A program made the translations under genes and the position numbers. Shown in pieces: positions 26,332-36,748 of a DNA stretch of 64,000 nt. The notes beneath the pieces were generated by a model. The model did not search any database. It was given only the letters and a program-made list of their open reading frames with translations, and had not been told where the DNA came from. Source of the stretch: Skermanella pratensis (lineage in GTDB: Bacteria; Pseudomonadota; Alphaproteobacteria; Azospirillales; Azospirillaceae). The stretch's first letter is position 1; every line of letters begins with the position of its first letter. The stretch lies in assembly GCF_008843145.1 (NCBI RefSeq), contig NZ_CP030265.1, forward strand, positions 5,635,001 to 5,699,000. Reading direction: 5' to 3'.

Positions 26332-27021
26332 TTACTGTTTGGCAGCTCGGTGCAAGTTTCCTGTGAGCCCATAGAAAATGTGCACCATGAAGGCCGTCGC
26401 CACAACGGGAACCAGCAGATTGACCAAAGGTATCGTCGAAAAGAAGGCGACGATGACTCCGGCAAGGAACAGCCTGGCACTGTTTGCCTTGCGCAGCGTC
26501 CGGGCCGCTGATGGTTTCATCCGCCGGAGCGCCACGAGTTCGAAGTACTCGCGGCTCAGCAGGTAGCCGTTCAGGATGTAGAAGACCGCGATGTTGACGC
26601 CCGGGAACAGGTAGACCGGCAGGACGAGCAGGTTGAGGAATACGACGATCGCGAGGAACTTGACCGCGTTCCAGATCTCGGCCCCCAGACCCTGGCCCTC
26701 GGCGGGCGGCAGGCCCGGATAGTACCGCCGTTCGACGGACACGGCCACGCGCTCCAGCAGGAGGCCGGAGATGGTCACCACGACGGCCGGGAAGAACAGG
26801 TACGCCAGGGCGAACACGCCCAGGCCGCCCAGCACGTCGATGGTCGCGTCCAGCCAGGGCAGTTCCGTGAGCTGGGTCTGGAACAGCAGGATCCAGGCCA
26901 AGCCGGCCATGGTGAGGAAGCCCAGGATGGCGCCGAAGACGCTCAGCCAGACGACCTTGCGGACCGGAGGGTCGGAGAGCTGGCCGATGGCGCGGACGAG
27001 GGCAGGGATCATGTGAAGCAT
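26332..27021 (-). CDS. EI24 domain-containing membrane protein
   Basis: 229-aa protein with four or more hydrophobic segments (VWLSVFGAILGFLTMAGLAWILLF, VFALAYLFFPAVVVTISGLLL, FLAIVVFLNLLVLPVYLF, LFLAGVIVAFFSTIPLVNLLVP) and the EI24/CysZ-family motif YILNGYLLSREYFELVALRRM. CysZ relatives carry sulfate, but many EI24 proteins have no assigned substrate. Start ATG 27021 or ATG 27012. It lies head-to-head with the PfkB gene about 120 bp away. Confidence 0.85.
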   Translation of the reverse strand: MLHMIPALVRAIGQLSDPPVRKVVWLSVFGAILGFLTMAGLAWILLFQTQLTELPWLDATIDVLGGLGVFALAYLFFPAVVVTISGLLLERVAVSVERRYYPGLPPAEGQGLGAEIWNAVKFLAIVVFLNLLVLPVYLFPGVNIAVFYILNGYLLSREYFELVALRRMKPSAARTLRKANSARLFLAGVIVAFFSTIPLVNLLVPVVATAFMVHIFYGLTGNLHRAAKQ

Positions 27022-27141
27022 CGCGATCAGGTTCGAGGGCCGGACTTGTACGGAAGTTGCCGGCCGTTATACTCCGGCCGCACTGATCCTCAAAACCTTC
27101 CCGCCAGAACCCTTCCCAACAGAACAAGGATGCAGTCCCGC

Positions 27142-28134
27142 ATGTCCCAGGCCACCCTCGACGTTGTCGGCATCGGCAACGCCATCGTCGATGTCATCGC
27201 CCATGCCGACGATGATTTCATCGCATCCAACGGCCTGGAAAAGGGCGCCATGACCCTGATCGACGCCGACCGGGCCGAAGAGCTGTACGGCAGGATGGGA
27301 CCGGGCATCGAGATGTCCGGCGGTTCCGCGGGCAACACCATGGCCGGCATCGCCTCCCTCGGGGGCAGGGGCGCCTATATCGGCAAGGTGAAGGACGACC
27401 AGCTCGGCACCGTGTTCCGCCATGACATCCGGGCCGTCGGGGTCAGTTTCGACAGCAAGCCGGCGACGGAGGGCGCTCCCACCGCCCGCTGCCTGATCCT
27501 GGTGACGCCCGACGCCCAGCGGACCATGAACACCTATCTCGGCGCCTGCGTCGAGCTGGGCCCCGACGACATCGACGCGGACCTGATCCGGAGCGCCCAG
27601 GTGACCTACCTGGAAGGCTATCTCTGGGACCGCCCGCTCGCCAAGGAAGCCTTCCTCAAGGCCGCCAAGCTGGCCCACGCTGGCGACCGCAAGCTCTCCC
27701 TGACCCTGTCCGACAGCTTCTGCGTCAACCGTCACCGGGCCGAGTTCGCCGACTTGGTCGACAACCACGTGGACATCCTGTTCGGCAACGAGCACGAGAT
27801 CATGGCCCTGTACCAGGTGGACAGCTTCGACCAAGCCCTCGCCGCGGTCCGGGGACGATGCGAGACCGTCGTGCTGACCCGCAGCGAAAAAGGATCCGTC
27901 GTCGTGACGGAACGGGACGTGTTCGAGATCCCGGCCGACCCGATCGACCGCCTGGTCGACACCACGGGGGCGGGGGACCTGTTCGCCGCCGGCTTCCTGC
28001 ACGGCTATACCCATGGCCGCAGCCTGCCCGACTGCGCCCGGATCGCCGCCATATCAGCGGCCGAGGTCATCAGCCATGTCGGCGCGCGTCCGGAAGTGAA
28101 GCTGGCGGATCTGGTGGCCCGGAAGCTGGGCTGA
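27142..28134 (+). CDS. PfkB-family sugar/nucleoside kinase (adenosine kinase-like)
   Basis: 330 aa from ATG 27142, which has AAGGA 11 bp upstream; the in-frame ATG 27130 is too close to that site. Family features: VVGIGNAIVDVIAHAD at the N-terminus, MSGGSAGNTMAGIASLGG, the NEHEI segment, and the C-terminal catalytic motif DTTGAGDLFAAGFLHG with the base Asp. The closest group by motif is the bacterial adenosine/ribokinase-like kinases common in alphaproteobacteria. Convergent with parB 27 bp away. Exact substrate not certain. Confidence 0.88.
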   Translation: MSQATLDVVGIGNAIVDVIAHADDDFIASNGLEKGAMTLIDADRAEELYGRMGPGIEMSGGSAGNTMAGIASLGGRGAYIGKVKDDQLGTVFRHDIRAVGVSFDSKPATEGAPTARCLILVTPDAQRTMNTYLGACVELGPDDIDADLIRSAQVTYLEGYLWDRPLAKEAFLKAAKLAHAGDRKLSLTLSDSFCVNRHRAEFADLVDNHVDILFGNEHEIMALYQVDSFDQALAAVRGRCETVVLTRSEKGSVVVTERDVFEIPADPIDRLVDTTGAGDLFAAGFLHGYTHGRSLPDCARIAAISAAEVISHVGARPEVKLADLVARKLG

Positions 28135-28161
28135 CGCGAGGCAAGCCGGCTCCGGCCGACC

Positions 28162-29088
28162 CTACTGCCCCGTCAGGCGCTGGATCACCTCGTCCAGCTG
28201 GTCCAGCGTCTGGTACTGGATGCTCAGCGTGCCGCCCTGACCCTGGGCGCTGATGCTGACGCGGAGTCCCAGGCGGCCGGTGATGTCCTGCTCCAGGGCC
28301 AGGGTGTCCGGGTCCTTGCCGGGCCGGGATGCGGCGGCCCCGCGGGATGCCGGGGCTGCCGCGCCGACCGGCGCGGGGGGCGCCGGCTCCTCCCTCGGGT
28401 TCTGCGCGTCGCGGGCAAGTTGCTCGACCTGCCGCACGTTCAGGCCCTTCTCCACCACCTGATGGGCGGCCGCCACCGGATCGGGGACCGACAACAGGGC
28501 CCGCGCATGGCCGGCGGTGATCGAGCCGTCCTGGACCAGCTGCTTCACTTGAAGCGGCAGTGTCAGCAGCCGGAGCATGTTGGCGATATGGCTGCGGCTC
28601 TTGCCCAGCGCCTTCGCCAGGGCGTCCTGGGTGTGGCCGAACTCGTCCATCAGCCGCTTGTAGCCCTCGGCCTCTTCCAGGGCGGTCAGATCCTGCCGCT
28701 GGATATTCTCGATCAGCGCGATTTCCAGCGCTTCCCGATCCGTGAACTCGCGGACGACGACCGGAACCTGATGCAGCCCGGCGAGCTGGGCGGCCCGCCA
28801 GCGGCGCTCGCCGGCGATGATCTCGTAGATCTTGGGATCGTCCGGATGCTGGCGGACCAGCAGCGGCTGAAGGATGCCGCGCTCGCGCACGGAGTCCACG
28901 AGGCTCTGGATCGCTTCCTGGTCGAACCGGCGCCTGGGCTGGAACTTGCCGGGCGTGACAAACTCGATCGGCATCTGCCGGGTCTGCTTGCCCTTGTCGG
29001 CTGTCTCCACCAGATCGTCGGCGGCAGCCTCGCCGAACAGCGCGTTGAGGCCGCGGCCGAGGTTCGAGCGGCGCTTGTTCTCTTCCAT
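28162..29088 (-). CDS. parB: Chromosome-partitioning protein ParB
   Basis: 308 aa. ParB binds parS, spreads with CTP and, with ParA, segregates the origin region. Features in order: N-terminal LGRGLNALFGE (ParA-activating region), the CTP-binding ParB/Srx domain with PGKFQPRRRFDQEAI and AGERRWRAAQLAGL, the HTH around TQDALAKALGKSRSHIANMLRLL, and a C-terminal dimerisation domain. Its ATG overlaps the parA stop (TGATG). Three parS palindromes are within 1.4-10 kb. Confidence 0.97.
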   Translation of the reverse strand: MEENKRRSNLGRGLNALFGEAAADDLVETADKGKQTRQMPIEFVTPGKFQPRRRFDQEAIQSLVDSVRERGILQPLLVRQHPDDPKIYEIIAGERRWRAAQLAGLHQVPVVVREFTDREALEIALIENIQRQDLTALEEAEGYKRLMDEFGHTQDALAKALGKSRSHIANMLRLLTLPLQVKQLVQDGSITAGHARALLSVPDPVAAAHQVVEKGLNVRQVEQLARDAQNPREEPAPPAPVGAAAPASRGAAASRPGKDPDTLALEQDITGRLGLRVSISAQGQGGTLSIQYQTLDQLDEVIQRLTGQ

Positions 29089-29873
29089 CAGGCGGTCAGC
29101 CTCTTCTTCTCACGCTTGAGGACTTCGCTCGCCAGGTGGATATAGGCCTGGGAGCCCGGGCAGCGCAGATCGTAGATCAGCACCGGCTTGCCGTGGGAGG
29201 GAGCCTCCGACACCTTGACGTTCCGCGGGATGACCGTGTCGTAGACCTTCTCCCCGAAGAAACCGCGGACATCGGCGGCGACCATGTCGGACAGGTTGTT
29301 GCGCTTGTCGAACATGGTGAGCACGACGCCATGGATATCCAGGCCGGGATTGAAGGCGCGCTTGACCCGCTCGATGGTCCGGATCAGGTGGCTGAGACCT
29401 TCGAGGGCATAGAATTCGCATTGGAGCGGCACCATGACCGCGTCGCTCGCGACCAGGGCGTTGAGCGTCAACAGGCCCAGTGCCGGCGGGCAGTCGATCA
29501 GGACATAGTCGTAGTTCAGGGCGCTGTGGGCGAGCGCCATGCGCAGCCGGTATTCCCGTTGCTCGGCGCCGACCAGCTCGATCTCCGCGCCCGACAGATC
29601 CTGGGAGGAGGTGACCACCCAAAGGTTCGGGACCGAGGTCTCGATCGCGGCGTTCTCGACCCGGACCTCCGCGAAGATCACGTCGTAGGTGCCGACCGTG
29701 CGGCTCGACCGCTCGATGCCGAGGCCGGTCGAGGCGTTGCCCTGGGGGTCCAGGTCCATGATCAGGACGCGCTTGCCGACGGCGGCGAGAGCGGTGGCAA
29801 GGTTGACGGTCGTGGTGGTCTTGCCGACGCCGCCCTTCTGGTTGGCAACGGAGATGACGCGGGCGCGGGACAT
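29088..29873 (-). CDS. parA: Chromosome-partitioning ATPase ParA
   Basis: 261 aa from ATG 29873, chosen because AGAGG lies about 8 bp upstream and MSRARVISVANQKGG is the normal family beginning; GTG 29918 would add 15 residues. The deviant Walker A motif KGGVGKTTTTVNLA is followed by MDLDPQGNASTGLG, VLIDCPPALGLLTLN (Walker B) and ARALQCE-like ParA-specific segments. A DNA-bound ParA gradient pulls ParB-parS complexes. Transcribed after rsmG, before parB, the standard mnmE-mnmG-rsmG-parA-parB order. Confidence 0.96.
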   Translation of the reverse strand: MSRARVISVANQKGGVGKTTTTVNLATALAAVGKRVLIMDLDPQGNASTGLGIERSSRTVGTYDVIFAEVRVENAAIETSVPNLWVVTSSQDLSGAEIELVGAEQREYRLRMALAHSALNYDYVLIDCPPALGLLTLNALVASDAVMVPLQCEFYALEGLSHLIRTIERVKRAFNPGLDIHGVVLTMFDKRNNLSDMVAADVRGFFGEKVYDTVIPRNVKVSEAPSHGKPVLIYDLRCPGSQAYIHLASEVLKREKKRLTA

Positions 29874-29910
29874 CTTGGCCTCTGGAGCGACGGTGGAAAT
29901 GCGGGTGACA

Positions 29911-30519
29911 TCAGGCACGGGACACCTCGCTCACGCGGAGAATGCTGGCGCTGGAGTCGGTGACACTCTGTATCCGATCGACGGTGATATTCCAAGTCTT
30001 CGCAGCGATCGATACTTCATCTTCGGCCTGCTGGCCTTTGGGGAACAGGCAAATCGAGCCCGGCGCCAGAAAAGGGGCGGCGAACCCAAGCAGATTGGCC
30101 AGTGGAGCCAGGGCCCGGGCGGTCACCACATCGGCGGGGAAGGGTTCGACCTGTTCGATTCGGACCGCATGGATGGTCGCGGTGGCGCCGGTGGCGCGAG
30201 CGACTTCCCGCAGGAAAGCGGCCTTGCGCTGATCGCTCTCGATCAGGTGGACCTCGGGAACTCCCAGGATCGCCAGCACCAGCCCCGGAAAACCCGCCCC
30301 GCTGCCGAAGTCAACAAGGGTCCGGGCACCCGGCGGAACCAAGGGATGGAGCTGGGCGGAGTCGGCGAAGTGCCGCGTCCACAGATGGGGCAGGGTCCGA
30401 GGGCCGACCAGATTGATCGCCGGCTGCCATTTCCGCAGGAGGTCCGCATAGACCTGGAGACGGTTGCGTGTTTCACGTGAAACACCGGGAAAAACGTCCT
30501 CAGGCGCTGAGACGGGCAT
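29911..30519 (-). CDS. rsmG: 16S rRNA (guanine-N7) methyltransferase RsmG
   Basis: 202 aa. RsmG methylates G527 of 16S rRNA. Motifs: [29 protein letters not shown], the SAM site [18 protein letters not shown], and [14 protein letters not shown]. The gene overlaps mnmG by 20 bp. Its codons 12-17 coincide with a perfect parS palindrome (VSRET). Confidence 0.96.
   Translation of the reverse strand: MPVSAPEDVFPGVSRETRNRLQVYADLLRKWQPAINLVGPRTLPHLWTRHFADSAQLHPLVPPGARTLVDFGSGAGFPGLVLAILGVPEVHLIESDQRKAAFLREVARATGATATIHAVRIEQVEPFPADVVTARALAPLANLLGFAAPFLAPGSICLFPKGQQAEDEVSIAAKTWNITVDRIQSVTDSSASILRVSEVSRA
30469..30484. promoter_or_regulatory. parS site 1 (perfect)
   Basis: TGTTTCACGTGAAACA, a perfect 16-bp palindrome identical to the alphaproteobacterial parS consensus. 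It lies inside the 5' coding part of rsmG, about 1.4 kb from parB. Confidence 0.92.
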
Positions 30520-32365
30520 CGCGGCGCTTCACGTGACGGAGCAAGGCGACCACGGCGGCCGGCGTGACGCCCGGAATCCGCGCCGCCGCTCCCAGGGTGG
30601 CGGGGCGTGCCTGACGCAGCTTCTGCCGGATTTCCGTGGAAAGGCTGCCGATGGAGTCGACATCCAGGTCCTCCGGCAGCAGCAGGGACTCGTCCTTGCG
30701 GAAGGCGCGGATGTCGGCCTCCTGCCTGTCGAGATAACCGGAGTAGCGCGCGTCGATCTCGATCTGCTCCGCGATGTCGCCCGGCATTTCGGAAAGCTCC
30801 GGCCACAGGCGGGCCAGCTTGCCCAGGTCCATGTCGGGATAGCGCAGTAGGTCCGCCGCGGTGCGGCGCACGCCGTCATGATTGACGTTGATGCCCTGGC
30901 GCGACAATTCGTTGGGAGTCGCCTGAAGACGGCCCACGAGGGCGCGGGCGACTTCCAGGCCCGCCGCTTTCCCGGCGAACCGCTCCGACCGGACGCTTCC
31001 CACGCAGCCCACGGCCATGCCCTTCGCGGTCAGGCGCTGGTCGGCATTGTCGGCCCGCAGCAGCAGCCGGTACTCGGCCCGAGACGTGAACATGCGGTAG
31101 GGCTCGGTGGTGCCTCGGGTGATCAGGTCGTCGATCAGGACCCCGATGTACGCATCGGCCCGATCCAGCACGAAGGTGTCGCCGCCGCCGCACCGTAGCG
31201 CCGCGTTGATCCCGGCCATCAGCCCCTGGGCCGCGGCTTCCTCGTACCCCGTCGTGCCGTTGATCTGTCCGGCCAGGAACAGGCCGGGCAGGCGGCGGGT
31301 CTCCAGCGTCGGGGTCAGCTCGCGCGGGTCGACGTAGTCGTACTCGATCGCATAGCCGGGACGCACCATGACCGCGTGCTCAAGCCCGGGAATGGCCTTG
31401 AGCACGGCGAGCTGCACGTCACGGGGCAGGGAGGTCGAAATGCCGTTCGGATAGACCGTGTCGTCGTCCAGCCCTTCCGGCTCCAGGAAGATCTGGTGAC
31501 GCTCCTTGTCGGCGAAGCGGACGATCTTGTCCTCGATCGACGGGCAGTAGCGCGGCCCGACGCCTTGGATCTGGCCGGAATACATCGGCGCCCGGTGGAG
31601 GTTCGCGCGGATAGCCTCATGGGCGGCCGAGGTCGTCCAGGTCACGTGGCAGGGAACCTGAGGCGTCGTGATGCGGTCCGTCAGGGTTGAGAACGGGGGA
31701 GGCGGGTCGTCACCCGGCTGGCACTCCAGCCCGGCCCAGTCGATGGTGCGGCCATCCAGGCGCGGCGGCGTACCCGTCTTCAGCCGGCCGAGCGGGAAAC
31801 CGGCGCGCGCCAGGGTCTCGGACAGGCCAAGGGCCGGAGCCTCGCCGACGCGGCCCGCCGGGATCTTCTCCTCGCCCAGGTGGATCATGCCGCGCAGGAA
31901 CGTCCCCGTGGTCAGGATCACGGCCCCGGCCTGGATCTGCCGGCCGCTGCCGGTGATGACGCCGGCCACCGTCCCGTCGGCACCGATGATCAGGTCTTCC
32001 ACCGCATCGCCCAGCATGTCCAGGCCGGACTGCTCCGCCAGGACCGCCTGCATGGCTTCGCGGTAGAGCTTGCGGTCGGCCTGCGCGCGGGGACCGCGGA
32101 CGGCAGGGCCCTTGCTGCGGTTCAGGATACGGAACTGGATGCCGGCACGGTCGATCACCCGGCCCATGACACCGTCCAGGGCGTCGATCTCACGGACGAG
32201 ATGGCCCTTGCCCAACCCGCCGATGGCCGGGTTGCACGACATTTCGCCGACGGTTTCCAGCTTATGGGTCAGCAGCAAGGTGCGCGCACCCATGCGCGCC
32301 GACGCCGCGGCAGCCTCACAGCCCGCGTGGCCACCGCCGACCACGATCACATCATAATTCCGCAT
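30500..32365 (-). CDS. mnmG: tRNA uridine-5-carboxymethylaminomethyl modification enzyme MnmG
   Basis: 621 aa from ATG 32365 ([22 protein letters not shown]); the open frame extends 384 bp further upstream but through non-homologous sequence containing parS and an inverted repeat. FAD-binding [10 protein letters not shown], the GidA signatures [15 protein letters not shown] and [18 protein letters not shown], and the C-terminal helical domain are present. With MnmE it installs the cmnm5 group at U34 of tRNA. Normal length for the family. Confidence 0.97.
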   Translation of the reverse strand: MRNYDVIVVGGGHAGCEAAAASARMGARTLLLTHKLETVGEMSCNPAIGGLGKGHLVREIDALDGVMGRVIDRAGIQFRILNRSKGPAVRGPRAQADRKLYREAMQAVLAEQSGLDMLGDAVEDLIIGADGTVAGVITGSGRQIQAGAVILTTGTFLRGMIHLGEEKIPAGRVGEAPALGLSETLARAGFPLGRLKTGTPPRLDGRTIDWAGLECQPGDDPPPPFSTLTDRITTPQVPCHVTWTTSAAHEAIRANLHRAPMYSGQIQGVGPRYCPSIEDKIVRFADKERHQIFLEPEGLDDDTVYPNGISTSLPRDVQLAVLKAIPGLEHAVMVRPGYAIEYDYVDPRELTPTLETRRLPGLFLAGQINGTTGYEEAAAQGLMAGINAALRCGGGDTFVLDRADAYIGVLIDDLITRGTTEPYRMFTSRAEYRLLLRADNADQRLTAKGMAVGCVGSVRSERFAGKAAGLEVARALVGRLQATPNELSRQGINVNHDGVRRTAADLLRYPDMDLGKLARLWPELSEMPGDIAEQIEIDARYSGYLDRQEADIRAFRKDESLLLPEDLDVDSIGSLSTEIRQKLRQARPATLGAAARIPGVTPAAVVALLRHVKRRDARLSA

Positions 32366-32439
32366 GCCGGGCACTTTATTGACTGAACGGGTTGAGGTCA
32401 AAGCCGGATTGCCGGGGAGCGGGTGTTTCGAAGCGGGAA

Positions 32440-32548
32440 GGATCACGGATGAACACGGATAATCAGGATGAACACGGATCTGACCGGCATCGGCTCCGCC
32501 CGGCATGTATCCGTGCCCATCCGATCCATCCGTGTGCATCCGTGATCC
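32440..32548. repeat. Imperfect inverted repeat of CACGGATGAACACGGAT type
   Basis: The left arm 32440-32460 and right arm 32528-32548 are reverse complements at 20 of 21 positions (GGATCACGGATG...). Further copies of AACACGGAT and ATCCGTG lie inside the loop. It fills most of the mnmG-mnmE gap beside the second parS. CACGGATGAACACGGAT-type repeats are widespread in bacterial genomes; this one could form a hairpin in the mnmE-mnmG transcript. Confidence 0.75.
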
Positions 32549-32569
32549 CTTGAACTTCCCGAACCGGCG

Positions 32570-32585
32570 CGTTTCACGTGAAACA
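32570..32585. promoter_or_regulatory. parS site 2 (one mismatch)
   Basis: CGTTTCACGTGAAACA differs from the parS consensus only in the first base. It lies between mnmG and mnmE, just beyond the mnmE stop, 3.5 kb from parB. Confidence 0.88.
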
Positions 32586-32589
32586 GCGG

Positions 32590-33918
32590 TCACTTCCCGA
32601 TGCAGAAATCCCGGAATATGACATCCAGCAAATCTTCCACATCCACCCGGCCGGTGATCCGTCCCAGTGCGCGGATCGCGATCCGGACATCCTCGGCAGC
32701 CAGTTCGGGCAGGGGCGCCGAAAGCGCACGCTCGAGCGAAGCCACGCATTCCTCCAACGCAGACCGATGGCGGGCACGGGTGAGGGCCGGAACACCGGGC
32801 GCCTCGAACCGCCGCACCACTTCGGCGGTCAACCTCTCCAGCAACTCGGCGAGGCCGGTTCCCGTCACGGCGGAAACCGCCGACGTCGCGCGTCCGCCGA
32901 CTGCCATTTCAGGCACAGCGGCGCGGTCGCATTTGTTCAGCACGACCAAGGCATCCTCGTCCACGACCGCCAGGGTCTGCGCATCCAGGTCGGGCAGCGA
33001 CGTCGCATCGAAAACCGCGAGCTTCAGGTCGGCCTGAGCCGCCCGGGCCAGCGCCCGGCGGATGCCCTCGGACTCGATCTCGTCGGCGGCCTCGCGCAAA
33101 CCGGCGGTGTCGGCCAGGACGACGGGATAGCCACCCAGGTCGAGGTGGACTTCCACCACGTCGCGCGTCGTGCCCGCGCGCTCCGACACGATCGCCGCTT
33201 CCCGCCGGGCCAGCGCGTTCAGCAGGCTCGACTTGCCGGCGTTCGGCGCGCCCAGGATCGCGATGTGGATTCCGTCGCGCAGCCGCTCGCCCCGGTGCTT
33301 GTCGTCGAGATGTGCCCGTAGGCCGGCGATCAGGGACTCCAGGACCGGGCGCACCTGGTCGGAAACGCCTTCCGGCAGATCCTCGTCGGGAAAGTCGATG
33401 TCCGCTTCCAGATGGGCAAGGGCATGGGTAAGCCGGTGGCGCCAATCCTCGTAGAGCCGGCCCAACTCGCCTTCCATCTGGCGCAGGGCTTGGCGGCGCT
33501 GGGCGGAGGTTTCGGCATCCACCAGATCGGCGATGGCCTCGGCGGCGGTCAGGTCGAACTTGCCGTTCTCGAAACCGCGCCGGCTGAATTCCCCGGGCTC
33601 GGCGATCCGGAAGCCCGGCAGGGCGGACAGCGCGTCGATCAATCCGGCGACGACCGCCCGGCCGCCATGCACATGCAATTCGGCCACGTCCTCGCCGGTG
33701 AAGCTGCGCGGCGCCGGGAACCAGAGCACCAGCCCCTGGTCAAGGAACTCCCCGCTGCGCGGATCGGCAAGCCGGGCGACGGCGGCAATGCGCGGGGCGG
33801 GTAGGGGCCGGCCCGACAGGGTCGTGAGAGCGTCGCCGGCCCGGGGTCCGGAGACCCGGACGATGGCGACGCCCCCGCGCCCCGGCGCGGTGGCCGGGGC
33901 GAAGATGGTCGGGATCAC
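32590..33918 (-). CDS. mnmE: tRNA modification GTPase MnmE
   Basis: 442 aa. N-terminal formyl-THF-binding domain ([21 protein letters not shown]), helical domain, G domain with P-loop [21 protein letters not shown] (G3) and NKCD (G4), and the invariant C-terminal CIGK. Partner of MnmG in U34 modification of tRNA; a K+-activated GTPase in characterised homologues. Four bp separate it from the ferredoxin-like gene upstream, so they are probably co-transcribed. Confidence 0.97.
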   Translation of the reverse strand: MIPTIFAPATAPGRGGVAIVRVSGPRAGDALTTLSGRPLPAPRIAAVARLADPRSGEFLDQGLVLWFPAPRSFTGEDVAELHVHGGRAVVAGLIDALSALPGFRIAEPGEFSRRGFENGKFDLTAAEAIADLVDAETSAQRRQALRQMEGELGRLYEDWRHRLTHALAHLEADIDFPDEDLPEGVSDQVRPVLESLIAGLRAHLDDKHRGERLRDGIHIAILGAPNAGKSSLLNALARREAAIVSERAGTTRDVVEVHLDLGGYPVVLADTAGLREAADEIESEGIRRALARAAQADLKLAVFDATSLPDLDAQTLAVVDEDALVVLNKCDRAAVPEMAVGGRATSAVSAVTGTGLAELLERLTAEVVRRFEAPGVPALTRARHRSALEECVASLERALSAPLPELAAEDVRIAIRALGRITGRVDVEDLLDVIFRDFCIGK

Positions 33919-33922
33919 CGGA

Positions 33923-34294
33923 TCAGGCGGGAGCGACGGAGAGGGACTCGGGCCGGGGCTCCGTCTGGCCGGGCATCAGCATCAGCCGCTCGACCCGCCT
34001 GCCATCGATCACGTGGGTCTGCAGGATCTCGTCGATGTCTTCCTGGGACGTGAAGGTATACCAGACGCCTTCGGGATAGATCACCAGGGCAGGCCCCAGT
34101 TCGCACCTTTCCAGGCAGCCGGCCGAGTTGACCCGGACCTTCGGCTCCAAACCCAGTTCCTTGGCGCGGGCCTTCATGTAATTCCGAAGCTTCTCCGACC
34201 CCTTCGCGGCGCAGGAACCGCGCTTGGCACCCTCGGGACGCAGGTTCGTGCAGCAGAAGACATGGCTGCTGTAGATCAGTTCCGGATCACTCAC
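33923..34294 (-). CDS. Thioredoxin-fold [2Fe-2S] ferredoxin-like protein
   Basis: 123 aa from GTG 34294, overlapping the upstream stop (GTGA). Cysteine pattern of the thioredoxin-like [2Fe-2S] ferredoxins: FCCTNLRPEGAKRGSCAAKG, then SAGCLERCELGPALVIYPEG, with YTFTSQEDIDEILQTHV near the end. Same fold as NuoE. A small electron carrier without a known partner. It sits between a DUF6489 gene and mnmE; supply of electrons to tRNA or FeS metabolism would be speculation. Confidence 0.88.
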   Translation of the reverse strand: MSDPELIYSSHVFCCTNLRPEGAKRGSCAAKGSEKLRNYMKARAKELGLEPKVRVNSAGCLERCELGPALVIYPEGVWYTFTSQEDIDEILQTHVIDGRRVERLMLMPGQTEPRPESLSVAPA

Positions 34295-34542
34295 TTCTTT
34301 CCATCCTTGCCCATGGCGTTGCTCATCTGGGTCCAGAAGATCTTCTGCATCTGCTCGAAACCCTGCAGGCCGGCAGGCAGCCAGGTCTTCAGCATCGCTT
34401 CCGGTTCCATGACCTGCAGGTTGGCACTCATGCGGTCCTGAATCTGTTGCATCAGGGCATCCTGCATCGGCTTCACATCCGGCAAACCGAAGAAATGCCG
34501 TGCTTCTTCGGGAGTACAATCGATGTCGACGGTGATTTTCAT
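34291..34542 (-). CDS. DUF6489-type small protein
   Basis: 83 aa from ATG 34542 with AGAGG about 8 bp upstream; the ORF is open 7 codons further. Sequence begins MKITVDIDCTPEEARHFFGLPDVKP and has GFEQMQKIFWTQM near the C-terminus, with three methionine-rich amphipathic stretches. This matches the alphaproteobacterial DUF6489 family of unknown function, which generally sits beside the ferredoxin-like gene. The stop overlaps that gene's start. Confidence 0.75.
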   Translation of the reverse strand: MKITVDIDCTPEEARHFFGLPDVKPMQDALMQQIQDRMSANLQVMEPEAMLKTWLPAGLQGFEQMQKIFWTQMSNAMGKDGKK

Positions 34543-34707
34543 GCTCGAAACCTCTTGGGCCACGTCCCCCGCCGGGGTAGCCCCACGCAGATTGGGGTTG
34601 AGCGCACTCGTCGGCGCGCTTCACTATACAGATAGGATGTGCAAGCGCAACGACAGCACCCGTTCTTTGCCGCAATGCCGCAACCCTCTCAGATAAAGGC
34701 GAGCACC

Positions 34708-36744
34708 ATGTCCGCAAACATGCTGGCCCATGAAACCAGCCCCTACCTGCTCCAGCACAGGGATAATCCGGTGCACTGGATGCCCTGGGGAGATGAGGCC
34801 TTCGACCGCGCGAGGAAAGAGGGAAAACCGATCCTGCTGTCGATCGGCTACGCGGCCTGCCACTGGTGCCATGTGATGGCCCATGAGAGCTTCGAGAATC
34901 CCGAGATCGCCGGGCTGATGAACGAGCTGTTCGTCAACATCAAGGTGGACCGGGAGGAACGGCCCGATCTCGACACCATCTACCAGTCCGCCTTGGCGCT
35001 GCTCGGACAGTCCGGCGGCTGGCCCCTGACCATGTTCCTGACGCCCCAGGGCGAGCCGTTCTGGGGCGGGACCTATTTCCCGCCAGCATCGCGCTACGGC
35101 AGGCCCGGTTTGCCGGAGGTACTGCGCGGGGTGGCGGCGACGTACCATGAAGAGCCGGAGAAGGTGACCCGCAACGTCACGGCTCTGAAGGACAGCCTGG
35201 AGAAGCTGGCGGAGAACCATTCCGGCGGCTCGATCACGCCGGGCGTCTTCAACCAGGTGGCCGACCGGCTGGTCCGCGAGGTGGATCCCTTCAACGGGGG
35301 CATCGGGTCGGCGCCCAAGTTCCCCCAGACCTCGCTGTTCACCCTGCTGTGGCACGCCTGGAAGCGGACGGGCAGGGAACCCTGCAAGACCGCCGTGACC
35401 AACACGCTCGGCCGCATGTGCCAGGGCGGCATCTACGATCATCTCGGAGGCGGCTTCGCGCGCTACTCCACCGACGACCGTTGGCTCGCCCCGCATTTCG
35501 AGAAGATGCTCTACGACAATGCCCAGCTCATCGATCTGCTGACCCTGGTCTGGCAGGAGACAGGCGAGCCGCTGTTCAAGATCCGCGTCGCCGAGACGGT
35601 GGACTGGGTCCTGCGCGAGATGCTGGCGGAGGATGCCGGCGGCGGGCGTGTCGCCGGGTTCGCCAGCACGCTCGACGCCGACAGCGAAGGCGAGGAGGGG
35701 CGTTTCTACGTCTGGTCGGAACGGGAGATCGACGACATCCTCGGCCCCGACGCCGCGGTCTTCAAGGCGGCCTACGACGTCACCCGCCAGGGCAACTGGG
35801 AAGGCACCAACATCCTGAACCGCACCGCCAAGCCGGAGCTGGGCGACGAGGACCACGAGGCGAGCCTTGCCCGGATGCGGGCCATTTTGTGGCAGGCGCG
35901 CGAGCGCCGCATCCATCCCGGATGGGACGACAAGGTGCTGGCCGATTGGAATGGGCTGATGATCGCGGCGCTCGCTCGGTCCGGCTTCGTGTTCGGCCGG
36001 CCGGACTGGACCGCCGCCGCCGCCGCGGCGTTCGACTTCGTGACCGGAACCATGGTCCGGGACTGCAGGCTGTACCACACCTGGCGCCGGGGACAGCTGA
36101 AGAACCCGGCCTCGCTCGACGACTACGCCAATATGGCCCGCGGCGCGCTGGCCTTGTACGAGGTGACCGGGGAGCCGCGTTATCTCGACCGGACCCGCGG
36201 CTGGGTCGAGGTGCTGGACCGGCACTACTGGGACCAGGACAGCGGCGGCTACTTCTTCACCGCCGACGACGCCGAGCGCCTGATCGTGCGTACCAAGACC
36301 GCCCACGACAACGCGGTTCCCGCCGGCAACGGCACCATGGTCGGCGTGCTCGCCCGGCTGTTCAACATGACCGGGGACGACAGCTATCACCAGCGGGCCG
36401 AGGCGGTGGTCCAGGCCTTCTCCGGCGAGCTGACCCGCAACTTCTTCCCCCTTTCCACGCTGCTCAACAACACCGAACTGCTCTATACTGCGATCCAGCT
36501 CGTGGTGGTGGGGAACAGGGGAGCCGCCGACACCGAAGCCCTGCTCGACACGGTCCGGGCGACCTCGTCTCCATCGGTGGTGATGACCCTGCTGGCCCCG
36601 GAGACCGGCCTGCCCGACGGGCACCCGGCGAAGGGCAAGGGCATGGTGGCCGGCAAGGCGACCGCCTATGTCTGCGCGAACATGACCTGCTCCGCCCCGA
36701 TCACCGACGCTGCCGACCTCAAGATCAACCTGACGAGGAAGTGA
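34708..36744 (+). CDS. DUF255 thioredoxin-domain protein (YyaL/SSP411 family)
   Basis: 678 aa from ATG 34708 ([17 protein letters not shown]), with AAAGG upstream; the frame is open another 23 codons. N-terminal thioredoxin-like domain with [20 protein letters not shown] (C-H-W-C active site) and [12 protein letters not shown]. The C-terminal half is an alpha/alpha barrel resembling N-acylglucosamine 2-epimerases ([30 protein letters not shown]). Widespread single-copy family with unclear biochemistry. It lies head-to-head with the DUF6489 gene. Confidence 0.92.
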   Translation: MSANMLAHETSPYLLQHRDNPVHWMPWGDEAFDRARKEGKPILLSIGYAACHWCHVMAHESFENPEIAGLMNELFVNIKVDREERPDLDTIYQSALALLGQSGGWPLTMFLTPQGEPFWGGTYFPPASRYGRPGLPEVLRGVAATYHEEPEKVTRNVTALKDSLEKLAENHSGGSITPGVFNQVADRLVREVDPFNGGIGSAPKFPQTSLFTLLWHAWKRTGREPCKTAVTNTLGRMCQGGIYDHLGGGFARYSTDDRWLAPHFEKMLYDNAQLIDLLTLVWQETGEPLFKIRVAETVDWVLREMLAEDAGGGRVAGFASTLDADSEGEEGRFYVWSEREIDDILGPDAAVFKAAYDVTRQGNWEGTNILNRTAKPELGDEDHEASLARMRAILWQARERRIHPGWDDKVLADWNGLMIAALARSGFVFGRPDWTAAAAAAFDFVTGTMVRDCRLYHTWRRGQLKNPASLDDYANMARGALALYEVTGEPRYLDRTRGWVEVLDRHYWDQDSGGYFFTADDAERLIVRTKTAHDNAVPAGNGTMVGVLARLFNMTGDDSYHQRAEAVVQAFSGELTRNFFPLSTLLNNTELLYTAIQLVVVGNRGAADTEALLDTVRATSSPSVVMTLLAPETGLPDGHPAKGKGMVAGKATAYVCANMTCSAPITDAADLKINLTRK

Positions 36745-36748
36745 CGGC

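Noticed and set aside
32366-32749. Upstream extension of mnmG to 749 residues
   Set aside because: The extra sequence crosses an inverted repeat and a parS, overlaps mnmE, and has no homology. [12 protein letters not shown] at 32365 is the family start.
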